From: Polaribacter sp. Hel1_85
Lineage (GTDB): Bacteria; Bacteroidota; Bacteroidia; Flavobacteriales; Flavobacteriaceae
Length of the DNA: 64,000 bases
Direction of reading: 5' to 3'
Assembly (NCBI RefSeq): GCF_000766795.1
Contig: NZ_JPDS01000002.1
Coordinates: 563,001-627,000, forward strand
Position numbers and translations under genes: made by a program. The notes beneath the pieces were generated by a model. The model was not told the origin of the DNA. It saw only the letters and a program-made list of their open reading frames with translations, and did no database searches. This document shows positions 45,084-55,189 of this stretch, one piece after another (the stretch's first letter is position 1; the number at the start of each line of letters is the position of its first letter).

Positions 45084-47906
45084 ATGATAAAAAACAAAAA
45101 ACTATTAACGGTTCTTATCGCATTGTTAGTGATTGTAAACTCTTTTGCGAAAGACATCTATGTTTCGCCCAAAGGAAATGATGTTAACTCAGGGAAAAAA
45201 AACAGTCCTTTTTTAAGCTTTAAAAGAGCTTTACAAGAAGTTAAAAAATGTGCTGGTAAAGAAGCTGTAACCGTATGGTTTTTTGCTGGTGAATATTATA
45301 TTAATGAAACGCTTACATTAGGTAACGAGTACTCAGGAACAACAAAAAAACCAGTTGTGTTTTCTGCAATCCCAGGAGAAAAAGTAATTATTAAAGGTTC
45401 TCGTCAATTAGAATCTTTAAAATGGAAAAAACATAAAGGAGGTATTTATAAAACTCAAGTTCCTAGTGGATTGTCTATGGATCAATTATTTGTTGATGAT
45501 GTTCGTCAGGTAAGAGCGCGTTTTCCTAATTATGATTACGAAAACCCACTTCGTGACGGAAAAGGATACCTTCAAGTAACAGGTGGTACAGATAAACGAT
45601 ATGACAAATGGTTTTCATTTGATCCTAAAACTTTTTCTGATAAAACATGGGAGCATCCAGAAACAGGAATTGTACACGGTTTCCAAAGTCATAACTGGGG
45701 AAATATGCAGTATAGACTTAAATCAATTAATAGAGAACAAAATAAAATTTTTCTGAACGAAGGTGGTTGGCAACTACAGAGAACACATGGTATTGGAGGG
45801 AAAAAAAGTCATGCTTCTTATTATTTCGTAGAAAATATTTTTGAGGAATTGGATGTTCCTGGTGAATGGTTTTTAGATACCAAAACTAGCACGCTTTACT
45901 ATTACCCGATGCAAAACGTAAAATTAAGTGACGTTAAAATTGAAGTACCCGTTATAGCAGATATTATCCAATTAAAAGGAACGAAGGAATCTCCTGTAAA
46001 AAACATTCAATTTAAAGGATTCAATTTTACACAAACCAATTATACATTTATGGACTCTTATGAGCCAGTTGCTCGTGGAGACTGGGCAATACATAGAGGT
46101 GGAACCATTTTTATGGAAGGTACAGAAAACCTGTTAATTGAAGATTGTAATTTTGAATATGTAGGTGGAAATGGTGTTTTTATGAGTGCTTACAATCGTA
46201 AGAATAAAGTAAGCGGTTGTAGATTTGTACATACTGGAGAAAGTGCTGTTTGCTTTGTTGGTTCTCCTAAAGCAGTTCGTTTTTACCAAACTTGGGATGA
46301 CAGATTACTTCTTGGGAAGAACTGGAATCACATGCGTGAAAACATGGATTTAGAGCCTGGACCTAAAACACCTGATTATCCAAAAGAATGTACCGTTGAA
46401 AATAGTATTATGCACGATTTTGGAGATGTTGGTAAGCAAGTTGCAGGAGTTTACATTTCTATGAGTCATAAAATTACAGCGTCTCATAACACCATTTATA
46501 ACTGTCCGCGTGCAGGAATATGTATTAACGATGGTACTTGGGGAGGACACCTTATAGAATTTAATGATATTTGGGAAACGGTTAGAGAAACTGGAGAGCA
46601 TGGACCTTTTAATTCTTGGGGACGAGAAAGACAATGGAAAGGAGGTAGAGGAACGAATGAGCATTTTATAAAGGAATTAACAAGATTGGATGCTATTGAC
46701 AACACAGTTTTACGAAATAACAAAATAGCCAATTACAGAAAATCTATTAGTGCAGGAAACTGGACGATTGATTTAGATGATGGTTCTAGTTATTATGAAA
46801 TCTATAACAACTTAAACTTAGGTTCTACAATTAAGTTAAGAGATGGTATGGGGCGTAAAGTGTATAATAATATTACAGTAAGTGCAGTTCCTTCTGGATG
46901 GCACGTATGGCCAGAAAATTCAGAAGATGAAATTTATAAAAATATTTTTGTGATTGCTGGTACATTACCTGGAAAAAATGTATCTACTAAAAACTTTATT
47001 CGTGGTGTAGGATTGTCTAAAAAAGTTAAATGGAGTGAAAATTATGACAATAACACGTATTGGAATGTAAATTTCCCTGATAATTTTGAGATGTCACCAA
47101 ATCAGAAAATAGAAGCTTGGAATAAGGAAGGATATGATTTAAACGCTGTTTCAGCAAATCCTAATTTTGTAGATCCTATTAATGGAAATTATCAAATAAA
47201 AGAAAACTCTCCAGCATTAAAGACAGGTTTTAAAAATTTCCCTATGGATGAGTTTGGTCATAAAATGACACGTATTTTACCATTTGGAGGTGATTTCGAA
47301 AACGAAACTACTGTATGTTTAAAAGCAGATGATAATGCAGGTAAAAAAGCCAAAGTATATTATACAATAGATGGATCAGAACCAACAATGAGTTCGTTAA
47401 AATATTCAGAGCCATTTACAATTAATGAATCAATTTTGTTGAGAGCTAGAACATTTACTTCTAAAGGTGTTCCAGTTGGTTTTACAAACGAGGTTGAATT
47501 CACAAAAGTTAAAAAAGTTACCTACCCAAGTTGGTTAGCAACGCTATTAGCTGGTAAATATAATGGAGAAACTGTTGTTGAAGGAAAGACTGCAAAAACA
47601 AAAAAAGCACTTCAGAAAGAAGTAAAAGGAGCTTTGTTAATTAACATTGCAGATGATCCAGATTTAATAGATGCTACAGGTGGATATAATTTTGGTTGTT
47701 ATATTGAGTCATTAAATCCTAAAAAAGGGCAAATGTGGTTGGATGCTGGATTGAAAAAAGATTGGGTAATTCAAAAATTAAACAAGCATAAAATTTCAAA
47801 TATTGCACATTTACAAAAGTTCCTTAAAAAATATTCAGGACAAACAGTAAAGATTACTGCCGTAAGAGATTATGGTTCTAAGGTATTTGAGGTAACAATT
47901 CCTTAA
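45084..47906 (+). CDS. GH141-like beta-helix enzyme with extra Ig-like and PDZ-like domains
   Basis: This 940-residue exported protein (signal about 1-22) is a second GH141-type enzyme. DIYVSPKGNDVNSGKKNSPFLSF opens it, followed by VIIKGSRQLESLKWKK and DQLFVDDVRQVRARFPNY, then a beta-helix (about 340-670, NLLIEDCNFEYVGGNGVFM, SHKITASHNTIYNCPRAG). A small chitobiase-like beta domain follows (about 745-810, AKVYYTIDGSEPTMSSLKYSEPF), then a PDZ-like end (about 850-940). It shares the same layout as 40825 plus the extra domain, so the two probably arose by duplication and act on related linkages. It is probably periplasmic. Confidence 0.82.
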   Translation: MIKNKKLLTVLIALLVIVNSFAKDIYVSPKGNDVNSGKKNSPFLSFKRALQEVKKCAGKEAVTVWFFAGEYYINETLTLGNEYSGTTKKPVVFSAIPGEKVIIKGSRQLESLKWKKHKGGIYKTQVPSGLSMDQLFVDDVRQVRARFPNYDYENPLRDGKGYLQVTGGTDKRYDKWFSFDPKTFSDKTWEHPETGIVHGFQSHNWGNMQYRLKSINREQNKIFLNEGGWQLQRTHGIGGKKSHASYYFVENIFEELDVPGEWFLDTKTSTLYYYPMQNVKLSDVKIEVPVIADIIQLKGTKESPVKNIQFKGFNFTQTNYTFMDSYEPVARGDWAIHRGGTIFMEGTENLLIEDCNFEYVGGNGVFMSAYNRKNKVSGCRFVHTGESAVCFVGSPKAVRFYQTWDDRLLLGKNWNHMRENMDLEPGPKTPDYPKECTVENSIMHDFGDVGKQVAGVYISMSHKITASHNTIYNCPRAGICINDGTWGGHLIEFNDIWETVRETGEHGPFNSWGRERQWKGGRGTNEHFIKELTRLDAIDNTVLRNNKIANYRKSISAGNWTIDLDDGSSYYEIYNNLNLGSTIKLRDGMGRKVYNNITVSAVPSGWHVWPENSEDEIYKNIFVIAGTLPGKNVSTKNFIRGVGLSKKVKWSENYDNNTYWNVNFPDNFEMSPNQKIEAWNKEGYDLNAVSANPNFVDPINGNYQIKENSPALKTGFKNFPMDEFGHKMTRILPFGGDFENETTVCLKADDNAGKKAKVYYTIDGSEPTMSSLKYSEPFTINESILLRARTFTSKGVPVGFTNEVEFTKVKKVTYPSWLATLLAGKYNGETVVEGKTAKTKKALQKEVKGALLINIADDPDLIDATGGYNFGCYIESLNPKKGQMWLDAGLKKDWVIQKLNKHKISNIAHLQKFLKKYSGQTVKITAVRDYGSKVFEVTIP

Positions 47907-47964
47907 GTGAATTATATGTGTTTTATTCTAAGATAATGAACTCAAAAAATTAAAATATACTTTC

Positions 47965-50706
47965 ATGAAAAAGATTAATACTTTTTTAATCATTTCAACA
48001 GCTTTTGTTGTTTTATTAACGCTCTTTTTAAAAGAAAATAAAGGTGTTAGTAAAGAAGAATTTAGGGCGATGATAGATCATCATCCAATTCAAGAAAGAT
48101 TAAAACTTTCAAAAGCAGAGAGAAAGAAATCTGGGATTCCACCAAATAGGTATTTCGATGATCAATATTTATTAGAGATGAATCCTGTTACAGGAAAAAC
48201 AAATCCTGAAAATATTCAAGCAATAATAGAAGAAGAAAGAGCTTCTAATGTTTTCAGTAAATCTACAATTGCTCCAGGTGAAACTTCCGACAATGCTTGG
48301 GTAGAAAGAGGACCAAATAATATTGGAGGTAGAACTAGAGTTATTTTTTATGATCCTAATGATGTAAATGGAACAAGAGTGTTTGCAGGAGGAGTAAGTG
48401 GAGGTTTATGGGTAAACGATGATATTAGTGATGCATCTTCTTCTTGGACTCAAGTAGGGATAGATGAAAACTTAGCGATTACTTGTTTTGCTATAGATCC
48501 AAATGATTCTAATACTTGGTATGTAGGTACTGGAGAAGCATATACGCATAATGATGGTACAGGAAATGGAGCATGGTATACTACAGATGGAGGGAATACT
48601 TGGTCTATATTATGGTCAATCAATCTGAATCAAAATAAAGCTAGACGCCCTTACTTTTTTAATGAAATTGTAGCATGGGATAATAATGGTACAACCGAAG
48701 TTTTTTTCGCATTAGATGGTTGGTTAGATTATGATTACGTTGGTCATATTGCCGCTGGATGGTATAAAATGGATACTAATGGAGATATCAATAAAATAGA
48801 ATTTGAAGTTGATGGAAGAGCCTATGTTTTCAGTGACGTAGAGGTGGCTGCAGATAATTCTTTGTGGTGCGCTACAAAAAAAAATAGATGGAGTAAAGGT
48901 GGTGGAGAAATCTATAGAACAACTGATGGAGAAAATTTTACACAGAAATATTCTTTATCTACAGGAGATAGAGTAGAACTTTCTGTATCTAAAACTGATG
49001 CTAATGTAGTATATGCCTTGGTAGAAGAAGGAAATTCTACAGGTGTTAGAATTGTTAAAACCACAGACGGAGAAAACTTTACGGTGCTTGCAGAACCATC
49101 AGATGTAGATACTGGTATTGATCCAGATGATTTTACAAGAGGTCAGGCTTTCTTTAATTTAATGATCGAGGTAGATCCTACGGATGATGATATTGTTTAT
49201 GTAGGAGGAATAGATTTATTTAGATCTAATGATGGAGGTACTTCTTGGGATCAAATTTCTAAATGGTCTAATAATAATGATTTAGCAGATTTAGATGTAT
49301 CATTTGTACATTCAGATCAACATGCACTTGTTTTTGATCCTTCTAACTCTAATAAAGGAATATTTGCCAATGATGGGGGTGTTTACTATTCATCTAATTT
49401 GTCAAGTGCTTCATTAAGCAAAACGGCAATAGTTGCCAGAAATAACAATTACAATATAACGCAATTTTATTCAGGAGCTATTGGTCCGGATCCTGATAAT
49501 GAAATGTTATTAGGTGGGGCACAAGACAATGGTTGTTTATATGCTGATAATGTTACAAGTGGTACTAATTCATTTCTTAAAATTTTATCAGGTGATGGAA
49601 TTGCTACTTTTATAGATAAAGATGAAGAATATTTAATAGTTTCTTTTGTGTATAATGTTTATGAATCTTATTTATTACCAATAACTGCCAATAGTAGATC
49701 TATAGAAATTAGAGACGATACTTCTAGAGGTTCTTTTGCAAACGTTGCAGATTTAGATGATAATTTAGATATTTTATATGTGAATGGTTCATCAGATGGT
49801 ACTTATAGAGTTTCACGATTTACAGATTTGACTTCAGGTGATGCAGGGGCAGGTAGTTTTGCTAATACTAATTTTATAGACAGTGAGCCTACTGCAATCA
49901 AAGTTTCTCCATATACTACAGGTAGTACTACATTATTTGTCGGTACGGAAACAGGATCAATTGTAAAGATAGAAAATGCTAATGACGATAGTTTTGGTAG
50001 TACTAGTCTTACTTATACAAATTTAGATGTTGATGGTGTTTTAAATACTGGTGCAATTTCTAGTATTGCATTTGGAGAGAATGAAGACGAGATATTGGTT
50101 ACATTTCATAATTATGGTGTAAATAATATTTATTACACTTCTGATGGTGGAGCTAATTGGGCTGAAAAAGAGGGAAATTTTGCAGACATTCCTGTAAAAG
50201 CTATAATGATGAATCCTATGGATAAAGATGAAGTAATTATAGGAACAAATTATGGAGTTTGGCAAACAGATAATTTTACGGATGAAAGCCCAGAGTGGGT
50301 ACATTCTCAAAACGGAATGTCAAGTGTAAAAGTAACTTCGTTTGAATTAAGAGAAGCCGATAATACAGTATTAGCGTCTACTTATGGTAGAGGTTTGTTT
50401 ACAAGTACTTTTACAACAGATGAAGCTTTATCTATAAATGATAATGAACTAACTAATAATTCTTTAGTTGTATATCCAACAATATCAAATGACGGTGTTT
50501 TCAATATAAAAACAACAGAAGAAGATTACAATACTTCTGTAGAAATTTATAATTTACAAGGAGCCAAAATATATGATGTTCATAATTTAGAATTAAAGAC
50601 CTCTAATACAAAACAAATAAAATTAGAAGCTTCAAGTGGCGTATATATCTTGAAAATTTATTCAGAAAATAGAGTGTTAAAATCTCAAAGAGTAATTATT
50701 CAATAG
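47965..50706 (+). CDS. T9SS-secreted BNR/sortilin-like beta-propeller protein
   Basis: This 913-residue exported protein has a signal anchor (about 1-22), a linker (about 23-105) and then repeated Asp-box strands: TDGGNTWS, TDGENFTQ, NDGGTSWDQI, SDGGANWAEKEG, with VYVGGIDLFRS and VIIGTNYGVWQTD. These form one or two seven-bladed propellers as in GH74/sortilin proteins. The opening RGPNNIGGRTRVIFYDPND is typical of the sortilin-like Bacteroidota group. It ends in a T9SS sorting domain. No GH74 catalytic Asp pair can be named with confidence. It may bind or cut the glycan outside, or be a surface protein unrelated to catalysis. Confidence 0.75.
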   Translation: MKKINTFLIISTAFVVLLTLFLKENKGVSKEEFRAMIDHHPIQERLKLSKAERKKSGIPPNRYFDDQYLLEMNPVTGKTNPENIQAIIEEERASNVFSKSTIAPGETSDNAWVERGPNNIGGRTRVIFYDPNDVNGTRVFAGGVSGGLWVNDDISDASSSWTQVGIDENLAITCFAIDPNDSNTWYVGTGEAYTHNDGTGNGAWYTTDGGNTWSILWSINLNQNKARRPYFFNEIVAWDNNGTTEVFFALDGWLDYDYVGHIAAGWYKMDTNGDINKIEFEVDGRAYVFSDVEVAADNSLWCATKKNRWSKGGGEIYRTTDGENFTQKYSLSTGDRVELSVSKTDANVVYALVEEGNSTGVRIVKTTDGENFTVLAEPSDVDTGIDPDDFTRGQAFFNLMIEVDPTDDDIVYVGGIDLFRSNDGGTSWDQISKWSNNNDLADLDVSFVHSDQHALVFDPSNSNKGIFANDGGVYYSSNLSSASLSKTAIVARNNNYNITQFYSGAIGPDPDNEMLLGGAQDNGCLYADNVTSGTNSFLKILSGDGIATFIDKDEEYLIVSFVYNVYESYLLPITANSRSIEIRDDTSRGSFANVADLDDNLDILYVNGSSDGTYRVSRFTDLTSGDAGAGSFANTNFIDSEPTAIKVSPYTTGSTTLFVGTETGSIVKIENANDDSFGSTSLTYTNLDVDGVLNTGAISSIAFGENEDEILVTFHNYGVNNIYYTSDGGANWAEKEGNFADIPVKAIMMNPMDKDEVIIGTNYGVWQTDNFTDESPEWVHSQNGMSSVKVTSFELREADNTVLASTYGRGLFTSTFTTDEALSINDNELTNNSLVVYPTISNDGVFNIKTTEEDYNTSVEIYNLQGAKIYDVHNLELKTSNTKQIKLEASSGVYILKIYSENRVLKSQRVIIQ

Positions 50707-51035
50707 ACAAAGTGAATTTTGAAATAAATAATTTCATAAAATATATAGTGTTATTAATTCTGTTTCTCTTTGTAGATTTAATAAGAATCAACACTTTATA
50801 CAACTTGTCCTTTTAGATTAAATAAAAGCCTTAAATATATCTGTACGAAATGGGTATACAGGCAAGTCGATCTCATTAACCAAATTTAATTCTGGATTAG
50901 CAGTAAAGGCGTAACGAATGTATTTAGGTTTTGAGAATTGACTAGAATGTAATATAACTGTCTGTCCTTTTATATTTATTTCTTTAAATATGGGGCCCTA
51001 CAGGATTTAGTATCTGTTGATGAAAACAGTAAAAA
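50707..51035. other. Intergenic region with esterase remnant
   Basis: This 329-nt gap between convergent genes holds the remnant at 50818-51000 and otherwise AT-rich sequence. No clear terminator was found for the 47965 gene. Confidence 0.6.
50818..51000 (-). pseudogene. 3' remnant of a sialate O-acetylesterase-like gene
   Basis: The minus strand in one frame reads GPIFKEINIKGQTVILHSSQ, then KPKYIRYAFTANPELNLVNEIDLPVYPFRTD and a few residues to a stop at 50818. The RYAF-ANPELNLVNEIDLPVYPFRTD block matches the C-terminus of SASA-type carbohydrate esterases (sialate 9-O-acetylesterase family). An in-frame stop lies just upstream and the rest of the gene is absent; the 51036 gene follows directly. 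So this is a leftover after deletion or recombination. It suggests the ancestral locus also had a deacetylase here. Confidence 0.8.
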
Positions 51036-53087
51036 TTATTCTTTTAATAGTTTCAGATGTTCTTTACGGCCATCCTTATAATTTACCTGTAATAAATACA
51101 AACCAGAACTTAGATTTGATATATCAATGTTTTCATATTGATTATTAAATTCGTACGATTTAGCACCAAATGTATTATACAAAATACCAGATACTACCTC
51201 TTCTGTAAGACTAAAAACATCTTTTACTGGATTAGGAAATACTTTAAGAGAGAAATCTTCAAGCACGTTAGTCGCTGTAGAAAGAACTTCTTCTCCAACA
51301 AGAAATGCTCCCTCAGGACGTTCATAAACGGTTGCATCTGCATTGATGGCAAATTGTTGATCCATAAATGTTAATATTTCTACTTCATCTTCTGATGTGG
51401 TACCATCTGTAGCTGTTGTGTTTGAAAATGTAACGGATCCTCCTGCATCTGTAATTCTTTTAGCAAAACGGTACGCTTGTTCATTATCAAACATTAAGTC
51501 AGACCTTTCGCTAGACCAAGTAGATCTTATTGGTAAAAATAAATGTTTTAATGCTTGTTTTTCATTTTCATAAATAGATATTGATGACTCTTCAATATCT
51601 GTTACTGTAAACTCTTCATAAGCCCAAGAATTAGGAGGAGCTCCTTGTCCTAAAGGTGTAATATGTCCTGCTGTAAAGTCTGACCAAGGGTTAGTTGCTG
51701 TCATCTTTATAATAGCATAATCTCTATTAGGATCATCATCAACCCCATCAATACCTACCGATTCATCAATTCCATCAGTATCTACTAATATAAAATCTCC
51801 ATTTTCATCTACAAAAGAATCTTTATCAATATTGGTTGTTATGGTAGCATTAGAGGCTGCATTACGAATCATTTCTACAAATTCAGCTCTTTGTTCAGTA
51901 GTACTAGCAACATCAGCATTTCCAAGACTATTATTTATATTATAACTTCCAAATGAATCAAACCAATATCCATCAACTCCTATTTCTGTAAAACGTTTTA
52001 CATAACCTTCACAATAGTTCATCCATGCTGCATGACCATCTCCAGCAAAATAAGTATCTACATAATTATTCCAAGCTACTGCTCCTGCTGCTGTAGCTCT
52101 ATTTGCTGGACTTTGCGTATTTACATATAGAATAACTTTTTTACCTGAGTTTTTAAAGATATCAATAACATCAATAATGATTTGTTCATTAGCTAAGCTA
52201 GGTACAAATTCTTCATCTACAACAGAACCTGTAGCTCCCATTACAGCATCTACATTAGGATTTGTTCTTAAAGACCACAATTGCGCATTTGCGTTATTGG
52301 TACCATTGGTAATTACATGCCCCATTGTAGGGTAACTATCAGCAATTTCTTGTGCTCCTGCTATATAATCATAGCCTTTATTATCTACATATTCATCTAA
52401 ATCCTCACCTGCTCTTACGTAAAAACGACCTCCCCAAGAACCTTTAAGAACCTCATCAAGGGGTACTTGTGGTATGGATCCGTGAATTTGATCGATATAA
52501 TAATTTATCTCAGATGTAGATTCTTGTCCATTGCCATATCCAATATACATTTTATTATAACCTCCGCTTCCTAAACCTTCTGTTGTGAAATCAGTAGCTT
52601 CAAAAACAAAAGAGAAATCTTCCCATGCTTGACCTACTGTAAATGTTTTTGTTATCTGTTTAAAATCTCCAGTAGTTGTATTTTGTAAATAGATACGTAA
52701 ACGATTTGGTTCAGATGATAAGTCTGAAGTGGCAACATCTGTATAGGCTTTTAATTTTACGGTGTATTTTGAAGCAGTTGTTAAGGGCGTATATAAATCA
52801 AAATAGGTAAACCCTCTAGTAACATTTGCATCTCTAACAAATTTAGAACTTGTTGTGTTTGTATTTATACCGCTAACATCTGGATTGCTTTCATCTGTAG
52901 TAAAAGTTCCATCTACTGTTCTTGTAAATGTAATATTTTCCGTTTCTGTTTGGTTTTCATACCAAAGATGTTGTGCATGAATTTTGTTTCCTAACAAAAG
53001 GAAAAATGACGATATTAATAAAATTTTTATTTCTGACATTTTTATTTTTTTACTATAAGAAGTAACATTCATTTTTAATTTTTTCAC
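51036..53087 (-). CDS. T9SS-secreted putative fucan hydrolase, paralogue family A (683 aa)
   Basis: This third member of family A is the closest relative of 21621. The best signal peptide begins at the second region Met (codon 17, MSEIKILLISSFFLLLGNKIHAQ), so the 53087 start may be 16 codons too long. It has a jelly-roll module (40-205) and a barrel-like domain (about 216-600) with GHVITNGTNNANAQLW, KKVILYVNTQSPANR, GVDGYWFDSFG (Asp377), LVDTDGIDESVGIDG and GQGAPPNSWAYEEF. The T9SS tail (about 610-683) resembles that of the 56438 sulfatase more than that of 21621. It lacks the extra 400-residue sandwich region of 21621. Endo-fucanase-like action is inferred. Confidence 0.75.
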   Translation of the reverse strand: MKKLKMNVTSYSKKIKMSEIKILLISSFFLLLGNKIHAQHLWYENQTETENITFTRTVDGTFTTDESNPDVSGINTNTTSSKFVRDANVTRGFTYFDLYTPLTTASKYTVKLKAYTDVATSDLSSEPNRLRIYLQNTTTGDFKQITKTFTVGQAWEDFSFVFEATDFTTEGLGSGGYNKMYIGYGNGQESTSEINYYIDQIHGSIPQVPLDEVLKGSWGGRFYVRAGEDLDEYVDNKGYDYIAGAQEIADSYPTMGHVITNGTNNANAQLWSLRTNPNVDAVMGATGSVVDEEFVPSLANEQIIIDVIDIFKNSGKKVILYVNTQSPANRATAAGAVAWNNYVDTYFAGDGHAAWMNYCEGYVKRFTEIGVDGYWFDSFGSYNINNSLGNADVASTTEQRAEFVEMIRNAASNATITTNIDKDSFVDENGDFILVDTDGIDESVGIDGVDDDPNRDYAIIKMTATNPWSDFTAGHITPLGQGAPPNSWAYEEFTVTDIEESSISIYENEKQALKHLFLPIRSTWSSERSDLMFDNEQAYRFAKRITDAGGSVTFSNTTATDGTTSEDEVEILTFMDQQFAINADATVYERPEGAFLVGEEVLSTATNVLEDFSLKVFPNPVKDVFSLTEEVVSGILYNTFGAKSYEFNNQYENIDISNLSSGLYLLQVNYKDGRKEHLKLLKE

Positions 53088-53414
53088 TTATCACAGCAAT
53101 AAAAATCAATTTGTAAAATAAAATATTCCTTCTTGATATATGGTTTTACAATTTTGTCTTTTATTTCTTATAATTCGTGCTTTTTTAGGTCTTTTATTTT
53201 CTCTTTTCAATTAAATGACTACAAAAATAATTAACATGAATTCGTTAAAGTACTTGTTTTTAGTTTTTTATGTTTTTTTTTGAAAAGTGTGGGTAAATTT
53301 TACTTGTCTTAGAATTCCTCTTTTTCATAAAAAAAACTGAGCGATACATAATAGGTATTATGTATCGCTCAGCTTGTATTAGTGAAAAATTAAATTTAAA
53401 AAGTTCTAAATAAG
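53088..53414. other. Intergenic region
   Basis: This 327-nt gap holds the strong hairpin at 53337-53372. The remaining sequence is AT-rich. No promoter box of the TAnnTTTG type was found for the 51036 gene. Confidence 0.6.
53329..53372 (-). terminator. Strong rho-independent terminator
   Basis: Perfect 15-bp arms (53337-53351 and 53358-53372) with a 6-nt loop are followed on the minus strand by a run of T residues. It ends the 53415 sulfatase transcript, so the 51036 gene downstream must have its own promoter. Confidence 0.9.
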
Positions 53415-54974
53415 TTATTTTTTAGATTTCTTCTTTTTCTTTTTGTTTTTCGCTTTCTTGCTTCTTTTAACAGTTCTTTTTTTCCATAAAATGATATTAT
53501 CAATATCGTTTTGAGAAAATTCCCCTGTAGTACTTCTTCCGTTTTTAATATCATTTTCTAAAAGTTGTAATAACTTTTCTGCAATTTCTGGGCGCTCCAA
53601 ATATAAGTTATTTGTTTCGGAAGTATCGTTTTCCATGTCATATAACTGAGCAATAGGCATATTATCTAATGTAGTATTATCTTCTTGTGGTGAACTCCAA
53701 CCTCCTGATCCTCTAGCTAATAACAACTTCCATTTTCCTTGTCTATATCCAAAATGTCCACTAATTGAATGGTGTATAACACCATTTCTAGTACTCTTTA
53801 TTTTTTTTCCATTTAAGGCAGGTAAAAAACTTACACTGTCTTCACCACTTTTGCTTGGTACAGCAACATTTATTATATCTGAAAAAGTAGCAAATATATC
53901 TGTTAAACAGATTAAATCATTATTTACAGAACCGGCTTCTACTTGTCCAGGCCATTTTACAATAAAAGGCACGCGATGTCCACCATCCCATAAATCAGAT
54001 TTTGAACCACGATATCCAGCACTTACAATATGTCCTTTTTTAGCAAGTCCTTTTATATTTGCTGCTTTAGAAGTACCATTATCACTACTAAAAATCAGCA
54101 ATGTGTTTTCAGAAAATCCATTATCTTTTAGTGCTTTTGTAATTGCTCCTACTGTTGCATCTGTTTGCATTACAAAATCTGCATAAGCTCCAAGCCCACT
54201 TTTACCTTGCCATTCTTTAGAAGGCAATATTGGTGTATGTGGCGAACCTAAAGGAACATATAGAAAAAATGGTTTACCATCTTTATTCTTTGCTTGGTTA
54301 TTAATATAATCTACAGACTTACTTGTTAAACGAGGCAGCATATTAATTTCATCTTCATGAAGAATCACTTTATCATTCTCTAGAACTGCTTTCATACTTC
54401 CAGCGTGATGAAAACCATGGTAATAATCAAATCCTCTATTAATTGGTCCATCTGGTATTGTAGCACCCACAGGTGGTAAGTTTCTTCCTTTTTTTCTAAT
54501 TACTTCTTTCGAAATAGGATCAATGTATTGAAAATTCATGTGCCATTTACCAATGATTGCAGTATTATAACCTTCGGTTCCTAAAAAGTTACCAACGGTT
54601 GGGCGATCTTCTTTAATTAAGTTTGGAGCAAAACCAGACACTACTCCGCTTTGTAATTTTGTTCGCCAACTATAACGACCTGTCATAATTCCATAACGTG
54701 TAGGTGTACAAACAGATGCACCAGCATGCGCGTCTGTAAAGACCATTCCTTCTTGGGTTAATTTATCAACATGAGGTGTTTTAATTTTACTTGTTTCTGG
54801 AGCTAGACTTTGTACATCTCCATATCCTAAATCATCACACAGTATAAAAACTATGTTAGGTTTTTTTGACTTTTTTTGTTCAATTGCTGATTTATTTTGT
54901 GCACATGAGGACAAAACAGATACCAACATTACTAAAACAACTAATTTTACATTAAAAAAACTAAATTTATTCAT
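53415..54974 (-). CDS. S1 sulfatase lipoprotein with Lys-rich tail (519 aa)
   Basis: This formylglycine sulfatase has lipid Cys24 (SVLSSC), the metal site FILCDDLGYGD, the activation Cys89 in CTPTRYGIMTGRYSWRT, GKWHMNF, and the metal site FSSDNGTSK. The final 20 or so residues are almost all Lys/Arg/Ser (the end reads KNKKKKKKSKK), which is unusual and could contact the anionic, sulfated glycan or the cell surface. It is probably anchored in the outer or inner membrane as a lipoprotein. The 215-nt upstream gap and downstream terminator suggest its own transcript. Confidence 0.93.
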   Translation of the reverse strand: MNKFSFFNVKLVVLVMLVSVLSSCAQNKSAIEQKKSKKPNIVFILCDDLGYGDVQSLAPETSKIKTPHVDKLTQEGMVFTDAHAGASVCTPTRYGIMTGRYSWRTKLQSGVVSGFAPNLIKEDRPTVGNFLGTEGYNTAIIGKWHMNFQYIDPISKEVIRKKGRNLPPVGATIPDGPINRGFDYYHGFHHAGSMKAVLENDKVILHEDEINMLPRLTSKSVDYINNQAKNKDGKPFFLYVPLGSPHTPILPSKEWQGKSGLGAYADFVMQTDATVGAITKALKDNGFSENTLLIFSSDNGTSKAANIKGLAKKGHIVSAGYRGSKSDLWDGGHRVPFIVKWPGQVEAGSVNNDLICLTDIFATFSDIINVAVPSKSGEDSVSFLPALNGKKIKSTRNGVIHHSISGHFGYRQGKWKLLLARGSGGWSSPQEDNTTLDNMPIAQLYDMENDTSETNNLYLERPEIAEKLLQLLENDIKNGRSTTGEFSQNDIDNIILWKKRTVKRSKKAKNKKKKKKSKK

Positions 54975-55189
54975 GATTATTTTACTTTATGTTTTACTTT
55001 TTTAATAGTTATACTTACGAACACACTAAATTACTATTGTTAATAGTATTTGTAAAAGGCACACCAAATAATGTTATTTATCATAGTTTTTACAAGTCTA
55101 TAAAGCAAATTTAAAGTTATACTAAAAACAATAGTATCTCTATTCTGTCGTTTACTTGCTTTAATCAAGTATTATTGATTTATTAACTA

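Noticed and set aside
53040..53087. The first 16 codons of the 51036 family A gene as real N-terminus
   Set aside because: They place a charged stretch before the signal peptide; the Met at codon 17 gives a better signal. I kept the longer range but flag the start as doubtful.
55154..55170. Small hairpin (5-bp stem) after the esterase gene
   Set aside because: The stem is too short and no T-run follows, so it is not called a terminator.
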